From NCBI GenBank assembly GCA_002254335.1, contig NIVA01000003.1, positions 1 to 41,986 on the forward strand: a DNA stretch of 41,986 bases, written 5' to 3'. The notes beneath the pieces are model-generated. The model was not told the origin of the DNA. It saw nothing but the letters and a program-made list of their open reading frames with translations, and did no database searches. Of the stretch, positions 9,049-17,965 are shown piece by piece; within the stretch, counting starts at the first letter, position 1; each line of letters begins with the position of its first letter. Position numbers and translations under genes: made by a program. Source of the stretch: Bacteroidetes bacterium 4572_114 (GTDB lineage: Bacteria; Bacteroidota; Bacteroidia; Bacteroidales; 4484-276).

Positions 9049-10656
9049 CTAATTAATCGTTAAAATGATAGGGGCCAGTGGCCTGTCGATATTATCCGGC
9101 CCACGTGCAATGATATTCTCAAACCATACCTTCTGCCCACGATTTGCAGAGGTGATCTGACGGATCATATCTTCGGTCAACCTATTGTTGTTCGACTTAT
9201 CCGACCAAACATCCAAACCACGCTGAAGGGTCATTTTAAAGGAGGTGATCCTGTAAGTGAGGTCAAATTCAAAATCATCGGGCATTTTGGGGATTATGGC
9301 CCCGGCAGCAACCAAAATATTCCGGTTGATCAAGCCTTCATTTTTATTTGCAATAAGGGCAACCGGGCTCGGCAATTTTTTTATCCTAAATGTTTTACTG
9401 CCCATGTCCCTCTCCTGTCCGTCAATAGTAGCCTTAACACTGATGATCGTTTCACGCTGCCCCCCCGAAATATTTACAATCCAATCGTCACTTTCAGGGT
9501 CACGCTTTAATGTACCAGCAGATATTGAAGGCGAAATACTCTCTTCAGCAATTCCGGGCACGGAAATAGCCACAGGGTTATCAACCCCGAGATAGAACAC
9601 ATTCATCTTCTTGGCTGAAACGGTGAGTGATGGTTCGGCAACCACATATTCATCATTAAAATAATAGGTGTTGATATCGCCAACGCCACCTTTTACCCTT
9701 ACTATTCCGGCATACTTTTTAATCCCAACGGTTTCTCCTGGCAAGGATATCTTTACCATACCCTCCTTACCTTCGATAGGAATAGCCCGTGAAATCTGAT
9801 TTTCGGCAAGGGAATCGACCCCCTCCATCAAGAATACTTCGGGGTTTTGTGTTGTAGAATATGCCGCTACAATAATTTCGGCCTCATATTTATCGCCAAG
9901 AAAGACATAGTTTGTATTGGGCAGTATTTTGGCTTCAATTTTATCATACTTAAAATCCTCTGCATCTATATCATCCATCAGGAAATTGATCACATCAAAT
10001 TCGGCGTTGTAAACTTCAGAAACTATTTTATTTAATATGGTAATATCGGCGGCCATGATGGTATGGAAAAAGTTATATTGTATCCAATTGAGCGAAAGGC
10101 CGTCAGCATCCTGATATTTCCCGTCTGTATTAAGGCCAAGCTTAATCTTTGCCCTGTCATTTGTATCCAATAAGTTAAGCATGTTTTGCCGGTATTCATC
10201 AATCCTGCGTTTTAGTTCTTTCCCCTCCCCTTTGGAGCCATCTTCGCTACCGAGCATAAAGTAGTTGGTGGGGGTAGAATAATCATCTTTGTTTCTCAAA
10301 TCGGCCACTGCAACAGTTTTGGCAGAATCCACTGAAATTTTTTCGGCCCTTGAGATCAATTCCCATTTGATTTGATCTACATAACTTGCCATTTCATTGG
10401 ATAAAGATTTAGCCTCCTTTGCTTTCTCCCAATATGGCCGGACCTTATTTTGATTATTTTGATACTTCTTATCAAAAGCCATATATGTTTCATCAAGCTT
10501 CTGGTTGAAATTTTCGTTTGTCAGTTCAACACTTTCGTTAACAACAATAAATGCATCGAGCATCTCTTTGGACACGTTCAAAGCCAGAAGCGCCGTGAGT
10601 ACAAGGTACATCATGGAAATCATCTTTTGTCGGGGGGTCTCTTTGAATCCAGCCAT
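9049..10656 (-). CDS. gldM: Type IX secretion motor protein GldM/PorM
   Basis: Inner-membrane protein with a large periplasmic part that, with GldL, forms the proton-driven motor of the type IX secretion system. 535 residues. The family opening AGFKETPRQKMISMMYLVLTALLALNVSKEMLDAF gives the single membrane helix (about residues 12-30). The helical D1 domain follows (residues 40-220), then beta-rich D2-D4 domains, ending in the LQRGLDVWSDKSNNNRLTEDM region and the stretch IIARGPDNIDRPLAPIILTIN. It lies 45 bases after gldL and 25 before gldN. Full length, no irregularity. Confidence 0.96.
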   Translation of the reverse strand: MAGFKETPRQKMISMMYLVLTALLALNVSKEMLDAFIVVNESVELTNENFNQKLDETYMAFDKKYQNNQNKVRPYWEKAKEAKSLSNEMASYVDQIKWELISRAEKISVDSAKTVAVADLRNKDDYSTPTNYFMLGSEDGSKGEGKELKRRIDEYRQNMLNLLDTNDRAKIKLGLNTDGKYQDADGLSLNWIQYNFFHTIMAADITILNKIVSEVYNAEFDVINFLMDDIDAEDFKYDKIEAKILPNTNYVFLGDKYEAEIIVAAYSTTQNPEVFLMEGVDSLAENQISRAIPIEGKEGMVKISLPGETVGIKKYAGIVRVKGGVGDINTYYFNDEYVVAEPSLTVSAKKMNVFYLGVDNPVAISVPGIAEESISPSISAGTLKRDPESDDWIVNISGGQRETIISVKATIDGQERDMGSKTFRIKKLPSPVALIANKNEGLINRNILVAAGAIIPKMPDDFEFDLTYRITSFKMTLQRGLDVWSDKSNNNRLTEDMIRQITSANRGQKVWFENIIARGPDNIDRPLAPIILTIN

Positions 10657-10701
10657 TTACCTATCAGAATTAATATTCAACAATTTTTTCAATTCCACTT
10701 G

Positions 10702-11760
10702 TTATTTCACATTCATTGCTGATAACATGTTACCATATACACTGTTAAGTGCTGACATCTTTTTTGTGAGGACATCCAGTTCCTTTTGGTACCGGATGGT
10801 TTTATCTGCCGACTCATCAATCCTTGAAAGGAAATTCTCCAATGTTTGCTGCAATTTTTCAGAAGCCTTGACCTGCTGTCCGGTATTTTTCAGCTGCAGT
10901 TCGTAAAGTGTATTGAGTGAGCCGAGGTTGTTTGACAGTTTGCTAAGTTGATCGTTGAAGACAGTGTTTTTGCTGGTTGATTTTTGGAGGGCTTCAATAT
11001 TTTGGGCCACGCTTTGTGCAGATTTATTATAGCTTTCCGACAAATTAGTAGCTGATTCCGAAGCACCCTTAATGCTCGCAGCTAACTTTTGTGATGCAGA
11101 AATATCTTCCTTAAATGAATTCCCGGCCTGCGTATAAACTGATTTTAGGCCGGAAACAGCCTGGCTAACCTCTTTAATTTTCGATGAGTACTCATTGGTT
11201 GCTGAAACTTCATTGCCCAGGGCGGCTGCAGTTTCACCATATTTCTTTGATAAATTTTGCACCGAATTCGAAGCCGATATCATGTTATCGACATATTTAT
11301 TAGTGGCAACACTAGCATTTGAAATATCATTGAGTTTGGCCGTATTTTCGCCCAAATTTTTAAGCCCGGAGCCCAAACGGTTAATAACCTCTTGATCGAT
11401 ATCCGCTTTTTGTAACATTTCATCAAGTTTGTTCATCTGCCCGGACATGCTGTTAATATCCTGACCTGCACCATCACCATGATAATCTGCTTCTAATTCA
11501 GGATGGACCCTGCTCCAGTCAGGCTCAACGTGTGGCTTTTGAAGGGCTGATAATGCAAAGATGATCGCTTCGGTTATCATACCAACAAAAAGGGCCTCGT
11601 TTGCAAACCTTAAGTGGGTAATCTTAAACAGGGCACCAATTATTACAAGGGATGCCCCCAAACCGTAAGCAACGGACATGAACCTTCTGAAAAATTTACT
11701 GTCCAGTGCATTTTCAATTCTTGTAATCAGGCCGATTTTCTTTTTTGCTGTTGCTGCCAT
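10702..11760 (-). CDS. gldL: Type IX secretion motor protein GldL/PorL, long coiled-coil form
   Basis: Inner-membrane partner of GldM. Two N-terminal helices (about residues 24-75: RFMSVAYGLGASLVIIGALFKITHL and EALFVGMITEAIIFALSAL) carry a conserved glutamate in TEAIIF, expected to take part in proton flow. Residues 110-340 are a long Ser/Asn/Lys-rich coiled coil (NLSKKYGETAAALGNEVSATNEYSSKI and similar). At 352 residues it is longer than the roughly 215-residue flavobacterial GldL and closer to Bacteroidales PorL, so most of the extra length is cytoplasmic coiled coil. Co-directional, 37 bases after gldK. ATG at 11760. Confidence 0.94.
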   Translation of the reverse strand: MAATAKKKIGLITRIENALDSKFFRRFMSVAYGLGASLVIIGALFKITHLRFANEALFVGMITEAIIFALSALQKPHVEPDWSRVHPELEADYHGDGAGQDINSMSGQMNKLDEMLQKADIDQEVINRLGSGLKNLGENTAKLNDISNASVATNKYVDNMISASNSVQNLSKKYGETAAALGNEVSATNEYSSKIKEVSQAVSGLKSVYTQAGNSFKEDISASQKLAASIKGASESATNLSESYNKSAQSVAQNIEALQKSTSKNTVFNDQLSKLSNNLGSLNTLYELQLKNTGQQVKASEKLQQTLENFLSRIDESADKTIRYQKELDVLTKKMSALNSVYGNMLSAMNVK

Positions 11761-11797
11761 TTCAATAAAATAATGAAGATGATTTTTGGAAATTTAT

Positions 11798-13153
11798 TTA
11801 GTAAACATTTGAAGCACGTGAGGGGTTATCACCTTTGGAACGTCCCAGGTAATTTTGTACACAACGGAAACCAATATAGGATTTGGCAGAGTCCTGATAT
11901 TCGTAATCACGTGTTGAAACCAGAAGGTAATATTCAATATCTTTCCATGACCCTCCACGTATTACCTTCCGTTTCATCGAAATCGGATCTTCGATGGTTG
12001 CATTGTAACTATAATCGGGGTTCAGGTCCCAGGTAAATACATTTGTCGATTCATCGTAGGAGCCGATGGTCCATTCGGCAACATTCCCGGCCATATCGTA
12101 CAAGCCAAAACTATTTGCCGGGTAATGCCCAACGATAACCGGTGTTGCTCCGCCATCATCAACATAGTTGCCACGGTTTGGTTTAAAATTGGCCAACAAA
12201 CAACCTTTGTCATTCCTGCTATATGGGCCACCCCATGGAAACGGATTTGCCTGTTCGCCACCGCGTGCCGCCCACTCCCATTCTGCCTCGGTGGGCAACC
12301 TGAAATCATTTAACCCTGCCTGTCCTTTACTATTAAGATATGCATTAAACTGTTGGGTCCTCCACACACAAAATGCTTTTGCCTGGCCCCAGTTTACGCC
12401 AACAACGGGGTAATGGTCATAGGTGGGGTGCCAGAAATAAGTCCTTGCAAGAGGCTCGTTGTAAGAATATGCAAAATCGTGTATCCAGCAAAGTGTATCG
12501 GGGAAAATATTTATGGTCTCTTTTTTAACATATTGCGATCTGTCATCAATTCCACCCGGGCGATTGGCAAAACTTCCATCTTCGGGGTTGCCCTGCTGAG
12601 TATAATCTTTTGCGGCTGCCGCTTTTAGGTCTATCCAATAATATTCGTACCTCAGTTTACGGGTATCGAGTTCTTTTTTCCTGAAATATCTTTCATTCTC
12701 GGGAAGGAACATCTCTTCAAGGGTTTGTGCTGTTTCTTCATCATCCCATTCAATATCAGTTTCCCAATTCAAATAAGGGGGGTCGAACAGTTCCCCGGTC
12801 TTCAGGTTTTCTTCAATAAGGTATTCCTCAGGGTTTAACTCTCCAAGTAAGTTCCTGGCAATAGAGTCGCGCACCCAGTTTACAAACTGTCGGTATTCAT
12901 TGTTGGTAATCTCTGTTTCATCCATGTAAAACGATCCCACTGTAACCGTTTTTGGATTATTCATTTGTGCGTAGGGGACATCCTCATCGCCCAAACCCAT
13001 GGTATATGACCCCAATGGTATAAATGTCATACCATAAGGATCTGGTTGAAAAGCTTTTGGCCTGTCTGCCACGCCAACCAATTCTCCGTTTCCGGAATTG
13101 CTGCAACTACTGATTATTATCAATATTGCAAGAAAGAAAAATAACTTTTTCAT
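11798..13153 (-). CDS. gldK: Type IX secretion lipoprotein GldK/PorK
   Basis: Outer-membrane lipoprotein with a formylglycine-generating-enzyme-like (SUMF1) fold that forms the periplasmic ring with GldN. The ORF is open from an ATG at 13198, but the internal ATG at 13153 gives MKKLFFFLAILIIISSCSNS, a clean lipoprotein signal with lipobox ISSC, so I take that start (451 residues). Family features: FIPLGSYTMGLGDEDV, FYMDETEITNNEYRQFV, VGVNWGQAKAFCVWRT, FRLPTEAEWEWAARGG, GLYDMAGNVAEWT and KVIRGGSWKD. It precedes gldL by 37 bases. The catalytic cysteines of true FGE enzymes are not expected in this structural homolog. Confidence 0.95.
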   Translation of the reverse strand: MKKLFFFLAILIIISSCSNSGNGELVGVADRPKAFQPDPYGMTFIPLGSYTMGLGDEDVPYAQMNNPKTVTVGSFYMDETEITNNEYRQFVNWVRDSIARNLLGELNPEEYLIEENLKTGELFDPPYLNWETDIEWDDEETAQTLEEMFLPENERYFRKKELDTRKLRYEYYWIDLKAAAAKDYTQQGNPEDGSFANRPGGIDDRSQYVKKETINIFPDTLCWIHDFAYSYNEPLARTYFWHPTYDHYPVVGVNWGQAKAFCVWRTQQFNAYLNSKGQAGLNDFRLPTEAEWEWAARGGEQANPFPWGGPYSRNDKGCLLANFKPNRGNYVDDGGATPVIVGHYPANSFGLYDMAGNVAEWTIGSYDESTNVFTWDLNPDYSYNATIEDPISMKRKVIRGGSWKDIEYYLLVSTRDYEYQDSAKSYIGFRCVQNYLGRSKGDNPSRASNVY

Positions 13154-13389
13154 ATAAACTGCTGATTTTACAAACACTTTAACGGGACAGTAATTCATTT
13201 ATTATAAATCAATAAAATTCACGCTTTCTATCAAAGTCGGGGGATTCGCAAATATCCGCCAATACAAAATAAAGATTATCACAAACTAAAATAAATCATT
13301 TGAATTATTGATTTAACAGGCTGTATGTGTGAGAATTAAAAATGAGGTGATTTTACTAATTGAATGATGATAATAACCTTGACGCCAAA

Positions 13390-14346
13390 TTACAGGAACC
13401 TGGTATTTCGATAGGTTTTCTTAAACTTGTCCACTTCAATTTTGAAGCAATAGCCCAGCCTGATTTCGTGGCTCCCCCAAGAGCCAATTGCAGAAGTGTT
13501 AATATCATAGGAATAACCAATATTGAAATCTTTATAATCGACACCAACTATAATTGCAACACAATCCTGGTACCTGAAACTCAAACCGCCCCAGAATTGA
13601 TTTCTGTACCTGAGCAAGGCAGACAGATCGAATTGTACCGATGCACCATCAGTTTTAATCATAAAAGATGGCAAGACATCTATTGATGGCAAATTTGGAA
13701 ACCCAAACTCATAACCTCCAATTAGATTGACCTGCCGTTTTAGTTTTGCTGAAGTTGCATCTGCCGGTGATTTCGATTCAAGTAATTGTAATACTGACAA
13801 GCCGAGATAATATTGATCCGGCATACGGTAATACAGGCCAAATCCTACATCGAACATCATATCGCTTTGTTCTCCTTCTAGTTCTCTAAGAACTGGATCA
13901 TTTGTTGTACCGTCTGTTGCTACGAATTTTGAAAAATCAATTGATTTGTTCAATAAACTTAGTTGCAGCCCTATTCCCAAATCGCCGGCCCCCAAAGTAG
14001 TTTGATAAGCATACATTACATTTAAGGTAATGTTGTTTTGAAATGCAATTTTATCCTGGATGATGGTAGCGCCCAAGCCCCCCCTCAGAAATTTAATTGG
14101 CGAATGGATTGAAACCAGATAGGTTTCGGGGGCTACATCATATGTATTGCCATCCTCATCGGTTTCTTTAAAACCAACCCATTGTTGCCGTACCAGCCCT
14201 TGCGCACAAATACCACTACCTGCACCGGCGTAACCGGGATTGTAGGCAAGTTTGCTAAACATGTACTGGGTGTATTGCGGCAATTGCTGCGAAAATGCAA
14301 CTGCCGAAAGAAATAGAAGTAATATGAATGTTATTTTTCTAAACAT
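13390..14346 (-). CDS. PorP/SprF family type IX secretion outer-membrane protein
   Basis: Outer-membrane beta-barrel protein of the family that tethers motor or substrate complexes at the membrane. The track starts at a TTG; the ATG one codon downstream (14346) gives MFRKITFILLLFLSAVAFSQ, a signal peptide, and is preferred (318 residues). The mature start QQLPQYTQYMFSKLAYNPGYAGAGSGICAQGLVRQQWVGFK is the family signature. Later segments include HSPIKFLRGGLGATIIQDKIAFQ, FDVGFGLYYR and a C-terminal aromatic-rich barrel strand. It lies upstream of gldK with a 236-base gap, the usual Bacteroidota arrangement, and may share or feed the operon's promoter. Confidence 0.92.
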   Translation of the reverse strand: MFRKITFILLLFLSAVAFSQQLPQYTQYMFSKLAYNPGYAGAGSGICAQGLVRQQWVGFKETDEDGNTYDVAPETYLVSIHSPIKFLRGGLGATIIQDKIAFQNNITLNVMYAYQTTLGAGDLGIGLQLSLLNKSIDFSKFVATDGTTNDPVLRELEGEQSDMMFDVGFGLYYRMPDQYYLGLSVLQLLESKSPADATSAKLKRQVNLIGGYEFGFPNLPSIDVLPSFMIKTDGASVQFDLSALLRYRNQFWGGLSFRYQDCVAIIVGVDYKDFNIGYSYDINTSAIGSWGSHEIRLGYCFKIEVDKFKKTYRNTRFL

Positions 14347-14951
14347 CAACCTGTTTATAATTTACAGATTACAAAGAAAGTATTTTTTATCCGTAATAAA
14401 CTACATGAAATTAATATTTAGTATAAAATGAGGTGATAATAATAAAACCCGAAAGCCAAAACTCAAAATTCAAAATTCAAAAACCGATCCCGAAACTTGA
14501 AACCTGAAACCCAAAATCAAATTTAAAACTTAAAAAAAAGCCCAGGATTAATATGACAGGGCAATAATACTTTTTGAAGGATTGTGGGAAGATGGTTTTT
14601 TTGGGCAAAAAAAAATCGGCTTTAAAAAGTTTGGGAGCGGGGGGATTGAAGTTTAATCGAAAATAAAAATCTTTGATTATGCATCCCCCTGCTTTTAGGT
14701 TAACTCCCAAACTACCCCTTAAAACCAATTATTAAAAAACAACCATGATTTAGTCGTTGCAAATGTAATACTACATTTTACTTCTGCAAGGATAAATGTA
14801 AACTTTTACTTGCACAAAATTTTCACATTAGAAAAAAAGGGATGAAAATAGTGATCATAAATATCTATTAAATCATTCTTTTGCAAATACTTACAACGAT
14901 TTGTGCATGAATATTTGAAAATGTAGTAAAATTTTATTTTTTCACAAATAA
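14347..14951. other. 605-base spacer with low-complexity repeats and a nested hairpin
   Basis: No gene. 14456-14535 is an imperfect AAACTCAAAATTCAAA / GAAACCTGAAACCC tract like the one at 20262-20345. 14628-14713 forms a nested hairpin: outer arms AGTTTGGGAG and CTCCCAAACT, inner arms CGGGGGGAT and ATCCCCCTG. 14758-14815 carries two imperfect direct copies of TGCAAATGTA...TTTTACTT. The track ORF at 14477-14728 lies over the hairpin and has no family features. Confidence 0.5.
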
Positions 14952-16619
14952 TTAAAAATGTGATAGATATTTGGCCAGGTTTGAGGACCTCGGAAGGTCC
15001 ATCTTTTTCCTTAGCCTGAACCTCGCCACCTCAATACTCCTGATTGTTTGGTGTGTAATACTTGAAATATCTTTTGTTGACAGGTTCATTTTCAGGAAAG
15101 CACATAACTTTCTTTCGTTGGTCGTAAGGTTCGGAAATTCCCTGTACAGGTCGTTATAAAATGAGGGATGAATTTGACCAAAAGTAATTTCAAACTGCGC
15201 CCATAAATCATCTTTGCCACGGTTTAATAGGTCTTTGATAACAAAATTGATTTGCCTGTTTTTATCTTCGTTGTCTATCTCAAGTATATCATTGAGTTTG
15301 GAAATTACACCATTTACCAGTTCGTTGGTCTCTATAAGCTGTGTGACCTTGGTGTTTAGCTCCCTGTTTTTTGCGGCCAGGTCGTTTTCCAGTTGATCCT
15401 TATCTTTTTGCAGCAACTCCTTTTCCAATTCCTCGGCCTTCTTCAAAACTGTTAAATCTTTAACGTAGGCACCAGATTGGAAAGGCTTCCCGTTTTCATC
15501 AAGCATTACCCAGCGCGAAACCAGTACAGGGATTACAGACCCATCTTTTGTAAAATATTCCATCTCCATGACCCCGCTCCCACTGCCTGTCTTTACGGAG
15601 ACTTCAATCCGTTTTTTTATCTCTGCAATCCATTTCTCAGGTACTATGTCCTGATAGCTTAGTTCTGTTAATTCAGACAAAGAATATCCTACCATATTAA
15701 GGAAGGCTTTATTGGCATCAAGAAATTTCCCGTCCATATTTCCCAGTACGATCCCGTCGGGTGCAGTTTCTACCAGGAGCCTGAATTTTTTTTCACTTCT
15801 AATCAGGGCCTCTTCAGCGTTCTTCCGATCGGTAACGTTCATCGAAAAGCCAATTATGCCAGATATTGTGCCACCACTACTTGTAAACGGTATTTTATCT
15901 GTTATGAACCACTTTTGCAAGTCGGTGAAAAGAGGCCCAATGATATTTCTTTTAGCTACCCCGGTCTCGATAACCTCCAAATCGTCCAACCAGCATTTTT
16001 CGACAACATCCTGATGTTCGGTAAGGTCAAATAACCGCTTGCCCAACACATCTTCTTTACTCAATCCTGTAGCCTCTTCATAGGCCTTGTTGATGGAAAT
16101 GATCCTGTTTTCGGTATCTTTGATAAAAACCAGGGCCGGTATAGCGTCCAAAATAACCTGGTACTTTTCTTTTTCTTGTTGATGTATTTTTTCGGCAAGC
16201 TTTTGTTGGGTAATATCTTTTAAATAAGAAACTATACAATCATTGCCCTGATAAAATATCTTCAGCGAGGTAACCACTACATTGAGGGGTTTGCCATTTT
16301 TGGCCAACAATTTAATTTCAAAGCTAACCTGGTCTTCCTGGAGAAGTTCATGCTTGTACCGGTCCCACTTTTTTAAATCACGCTTACTTAGCGAGTTTCT
16401 TAAAAAATCATCGTGGTAAACTTCATCAGGTGCTGATTGGAACAGCTTAATGGCACGGGTGTTTGCATTTCGGATTTTATTGTCGAAATCATAAACAATA
16501 ATAGGTATTGGATGGGCATCAAAAGCATGGTGCACCTCCTGTAACCTTATCTCCAAGGCATTGACTTTTTCTTGGAGGGATAAGATTTTTTCGTTCAGGT
16601 TATCTTCGCTGCCATTCAT
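14952..16619 (-). CDS. Multi-PAS sensor regulator with C-terminal LuxR-like HTH
   Basis: Likely a one-component signalling protein, with sensor and DNA-binding parts in one cytoplasmic chain and no kinase domain. 555 residues. An initial coiled coil (1-35) is followed by three PAS/PAC modules at about 36-145 (PIPIIVYDFDNKIRNANTRAI), 150-270 (ALVFIKDTENRIISINKAYEEATGL) and 275-395 (KFRLLVETAPDGIVLGNMDGKFLDANKAFLNMVG). A second coiled coil spans 395-450. The C-terminus has a helix-turn-helix of the LuxR type (NLTTNERKLCAFLKMNLSTKDIS, then SIEVARFRLRKKMDL). Its ATG overlaps the rseP stop by one base (TAATG), so it is translationally coupled to a membrane protease gene. Its ligand and target genes are unknown. 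Confidence 0.85.
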   Translation of the reverse strand: MNGSEDNLNEKILSLQEKVNALEIRLQEVHHAFDAHPIPIIVYDFDNKIRNANTRAIKLFQSAPDEVYHDDFLRNSLSKRDLKKWDRYKHELLQEDQVSFEIKLLAKNGKPLNVVVTSLKIFYQGNDCIVSYLKDITQQKLAEKIHQQEKEKYQVILDAIPALVFIKDTENRIISINKAYEEATGLSKEDVLGKRLFDLTEHQDVVEKCWLDDLEVIETGVAKRNIIGPLFTDLQKWFITDKIPFTSSGGTISGIIGFSMNVTDRKNAEEALIRSEKKFRLLVETAPDGIVLGNMDGKFLDANKAFLNMVGYSLSELTELSYQDIVPEKWIAEIKKRIEVSVKTGSGSGVMEMEYFTKDGSVIPVLVSRWVMLDENGKPFQSGAYVKDLTVLKKAEELEKELLQKDKDQLENDLAAKNRELNTKVTQLIETNELVNGVISKLNDILEIDNEDKNRQINFVIKDLLNRGKDDLWAQFEITFGQIHPSFYNDLYREFPNLTTNERKLCAFLKMNLSTKDISSITHQTIRSIEVARFRLRKKMDLPRSSNLAKYLSHF

Positions 16620-17947
16620 TATTTTGTGAAAAAGTATCGTATAATATCATTGCCATTTGCAAATATCAATAAGCCAAACAAAATTACCATGCCGGCAACT
16701 TGCGCATATTCCAAAAACTTATCGCTTGGTTTGCGACGGGCAATAATCTCGTAAAGCAAAAACATGACATGGCCACCGTCTAATGCGGGGATGGGCAAGA
16801 TATTGAGAACGGCCAACATAATGGACAGAAATGCCGTTAGCGACCAGAAAGCCCGCCAGTCCCATGTGGAAGGAAATATGCTCCCAATGGTGATAAAACC
16901 ACCAACCGACTCGTAAGCCTTAACTTCGGAACTAAAAAGCAGTTTCAATTGTTTGAGGTAATTCTCCACCCCCTTGTAAGTCTTGATAGTGCCTGCAGGG
17001 ATCGCTGCAAAAAACGAGTACTTTTTCTCCTTTAGGTTGAAATAATTATTGATGTTCCTGGTTGCCACACCAATGGTACCTTCAGGGGAAACACTTACTA
17101 ATTCAGTTAAGGTATCTTCATTTCTGATAATGACAAGGTTAATTTCCTTATCCTTATAATTCACTATCTCATCCCTGAACTCATCAAAAAACAGGGTCTC
17201 CTTATCATTGATGCCAATAATTTTATCATCCACTTCAAGCCCGGCTTTCTCTGCCGGCGAGCCTTTCATAATTTTACCAATATGAAAGGGGTACCGGAAA
17301 TTGATAAAATCAGGGTTTCGATGATGGACCAGTTTGTTTAAAAAACCTGATGGGATTTTAATATTTAGAGGTTTGCCATCGCGGGTTACCTGGATGGTCT
17401 TTGCTTCTTCGATAATCAACTCTGCCGGGACTTTATGAAATACTTCAACTTCACGGCCATCGACCGAAACAATTTTATCGCCATTCCGCAAACCCATTTC
17501 ATAAGCCAGGGAGTCAACTGTGATACCGTATTTCACTTCCGAGGTAGGCAGGTATTGCTCGCCCCAGAGAGTGAGCATAAAAATATATATGAAAACGGCC
17601 AGGATCACATTTACTATTACCCCTCCCAGCATAATAATCAATCGCTGCCATGCAGGCTTCGACCTAAATTCCCATGGTTGTGGGGGTTTTTTCATCGCCT
17701 CCCGGTCCATGGATTCGTCAATCATGCCCGATATTTTTACATATCCCCCAAGGGGCAGCCAACCCAGGCCATACTCGGTGCCTTTATAATTAAACTTGAA
17801 CAGCGAAAACCATGGGTTGAAAAAGAGATAAAACCTTTCTACCCTTGTTTTAAAAATCTTTGCAGCAATAAAATGGCCAAATTCATGAAAAATGACCAGT
17901 ATCGAAAGACTAAGCAGAAGTTGTAAGACCTTAATTAAAATATCCAT
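16619..17947 (-). CDS. rseP: Site-2 intramembrane zinc metalloprotease RseP
   Basis: Inner-membrane protease that cuts membrane-spanning anti-sigma factors and remnant signal peptides. 442 residues. The first membrane helix holds the zinc motif HEFGH (about residues 21-25). Further helices follow near 105 (LIIMLGGVIVNVILAVFIYIFML). Two PDZ-like regions lie at residues about 125-290 (KYGITVDSLAYEMGLRNGDKIVSVDG and GSPAEKAGLEVDDKIIGI). The second zinc-site motif is NILPIPALDGGHVMF near 390, before the final helices. It starts 18 bases after dxr and overlaps the PAS gene, which is a common dxr-rseP order in bacteria plus an unusual third member. Confidence 0.95.
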   Translation of the reverse strand: MDILIKVLQLLLSLSILVIFHEFGHFIAAKIFKTRVERFYLFFNPWFSLFKFNYKGTEYGLGWLPLGGYVKISGMIDESMDREAMKKPPQPWEFRSKPAWQRLIIMLGGVIVNVILAVFIYIFMLTLWGEQYLPTSEVKYGITVDSLAYEMGLRNGDKIVSVDGREVEVFHKVPAELIIEEAKTIQVTRDGKPLNIKIPSGFLNKLVHHRNPDFINFRYPFHIGKIMKGSPAEKAGLEVDDKIIGINDKETLFFDEFRDEIVNYKDKEINLVIIRNEDTLTELVSVSPEGTIGVATRNINNYFNLKEKKYSFFAAIPAGTIKTYKGVENYLKQLKLLFSSEVKAYESVGGFITIGSIFPSTWDWRAFWSLTAFLSIMLAVLNILPIPALDGGHVMFLLYEIIARRKPSDKFLEYAQVAGMVILFGLLIFANGNDIIRYFFTK

Positions 17948-17965
17948 TCTATATAAAAAATTAAA

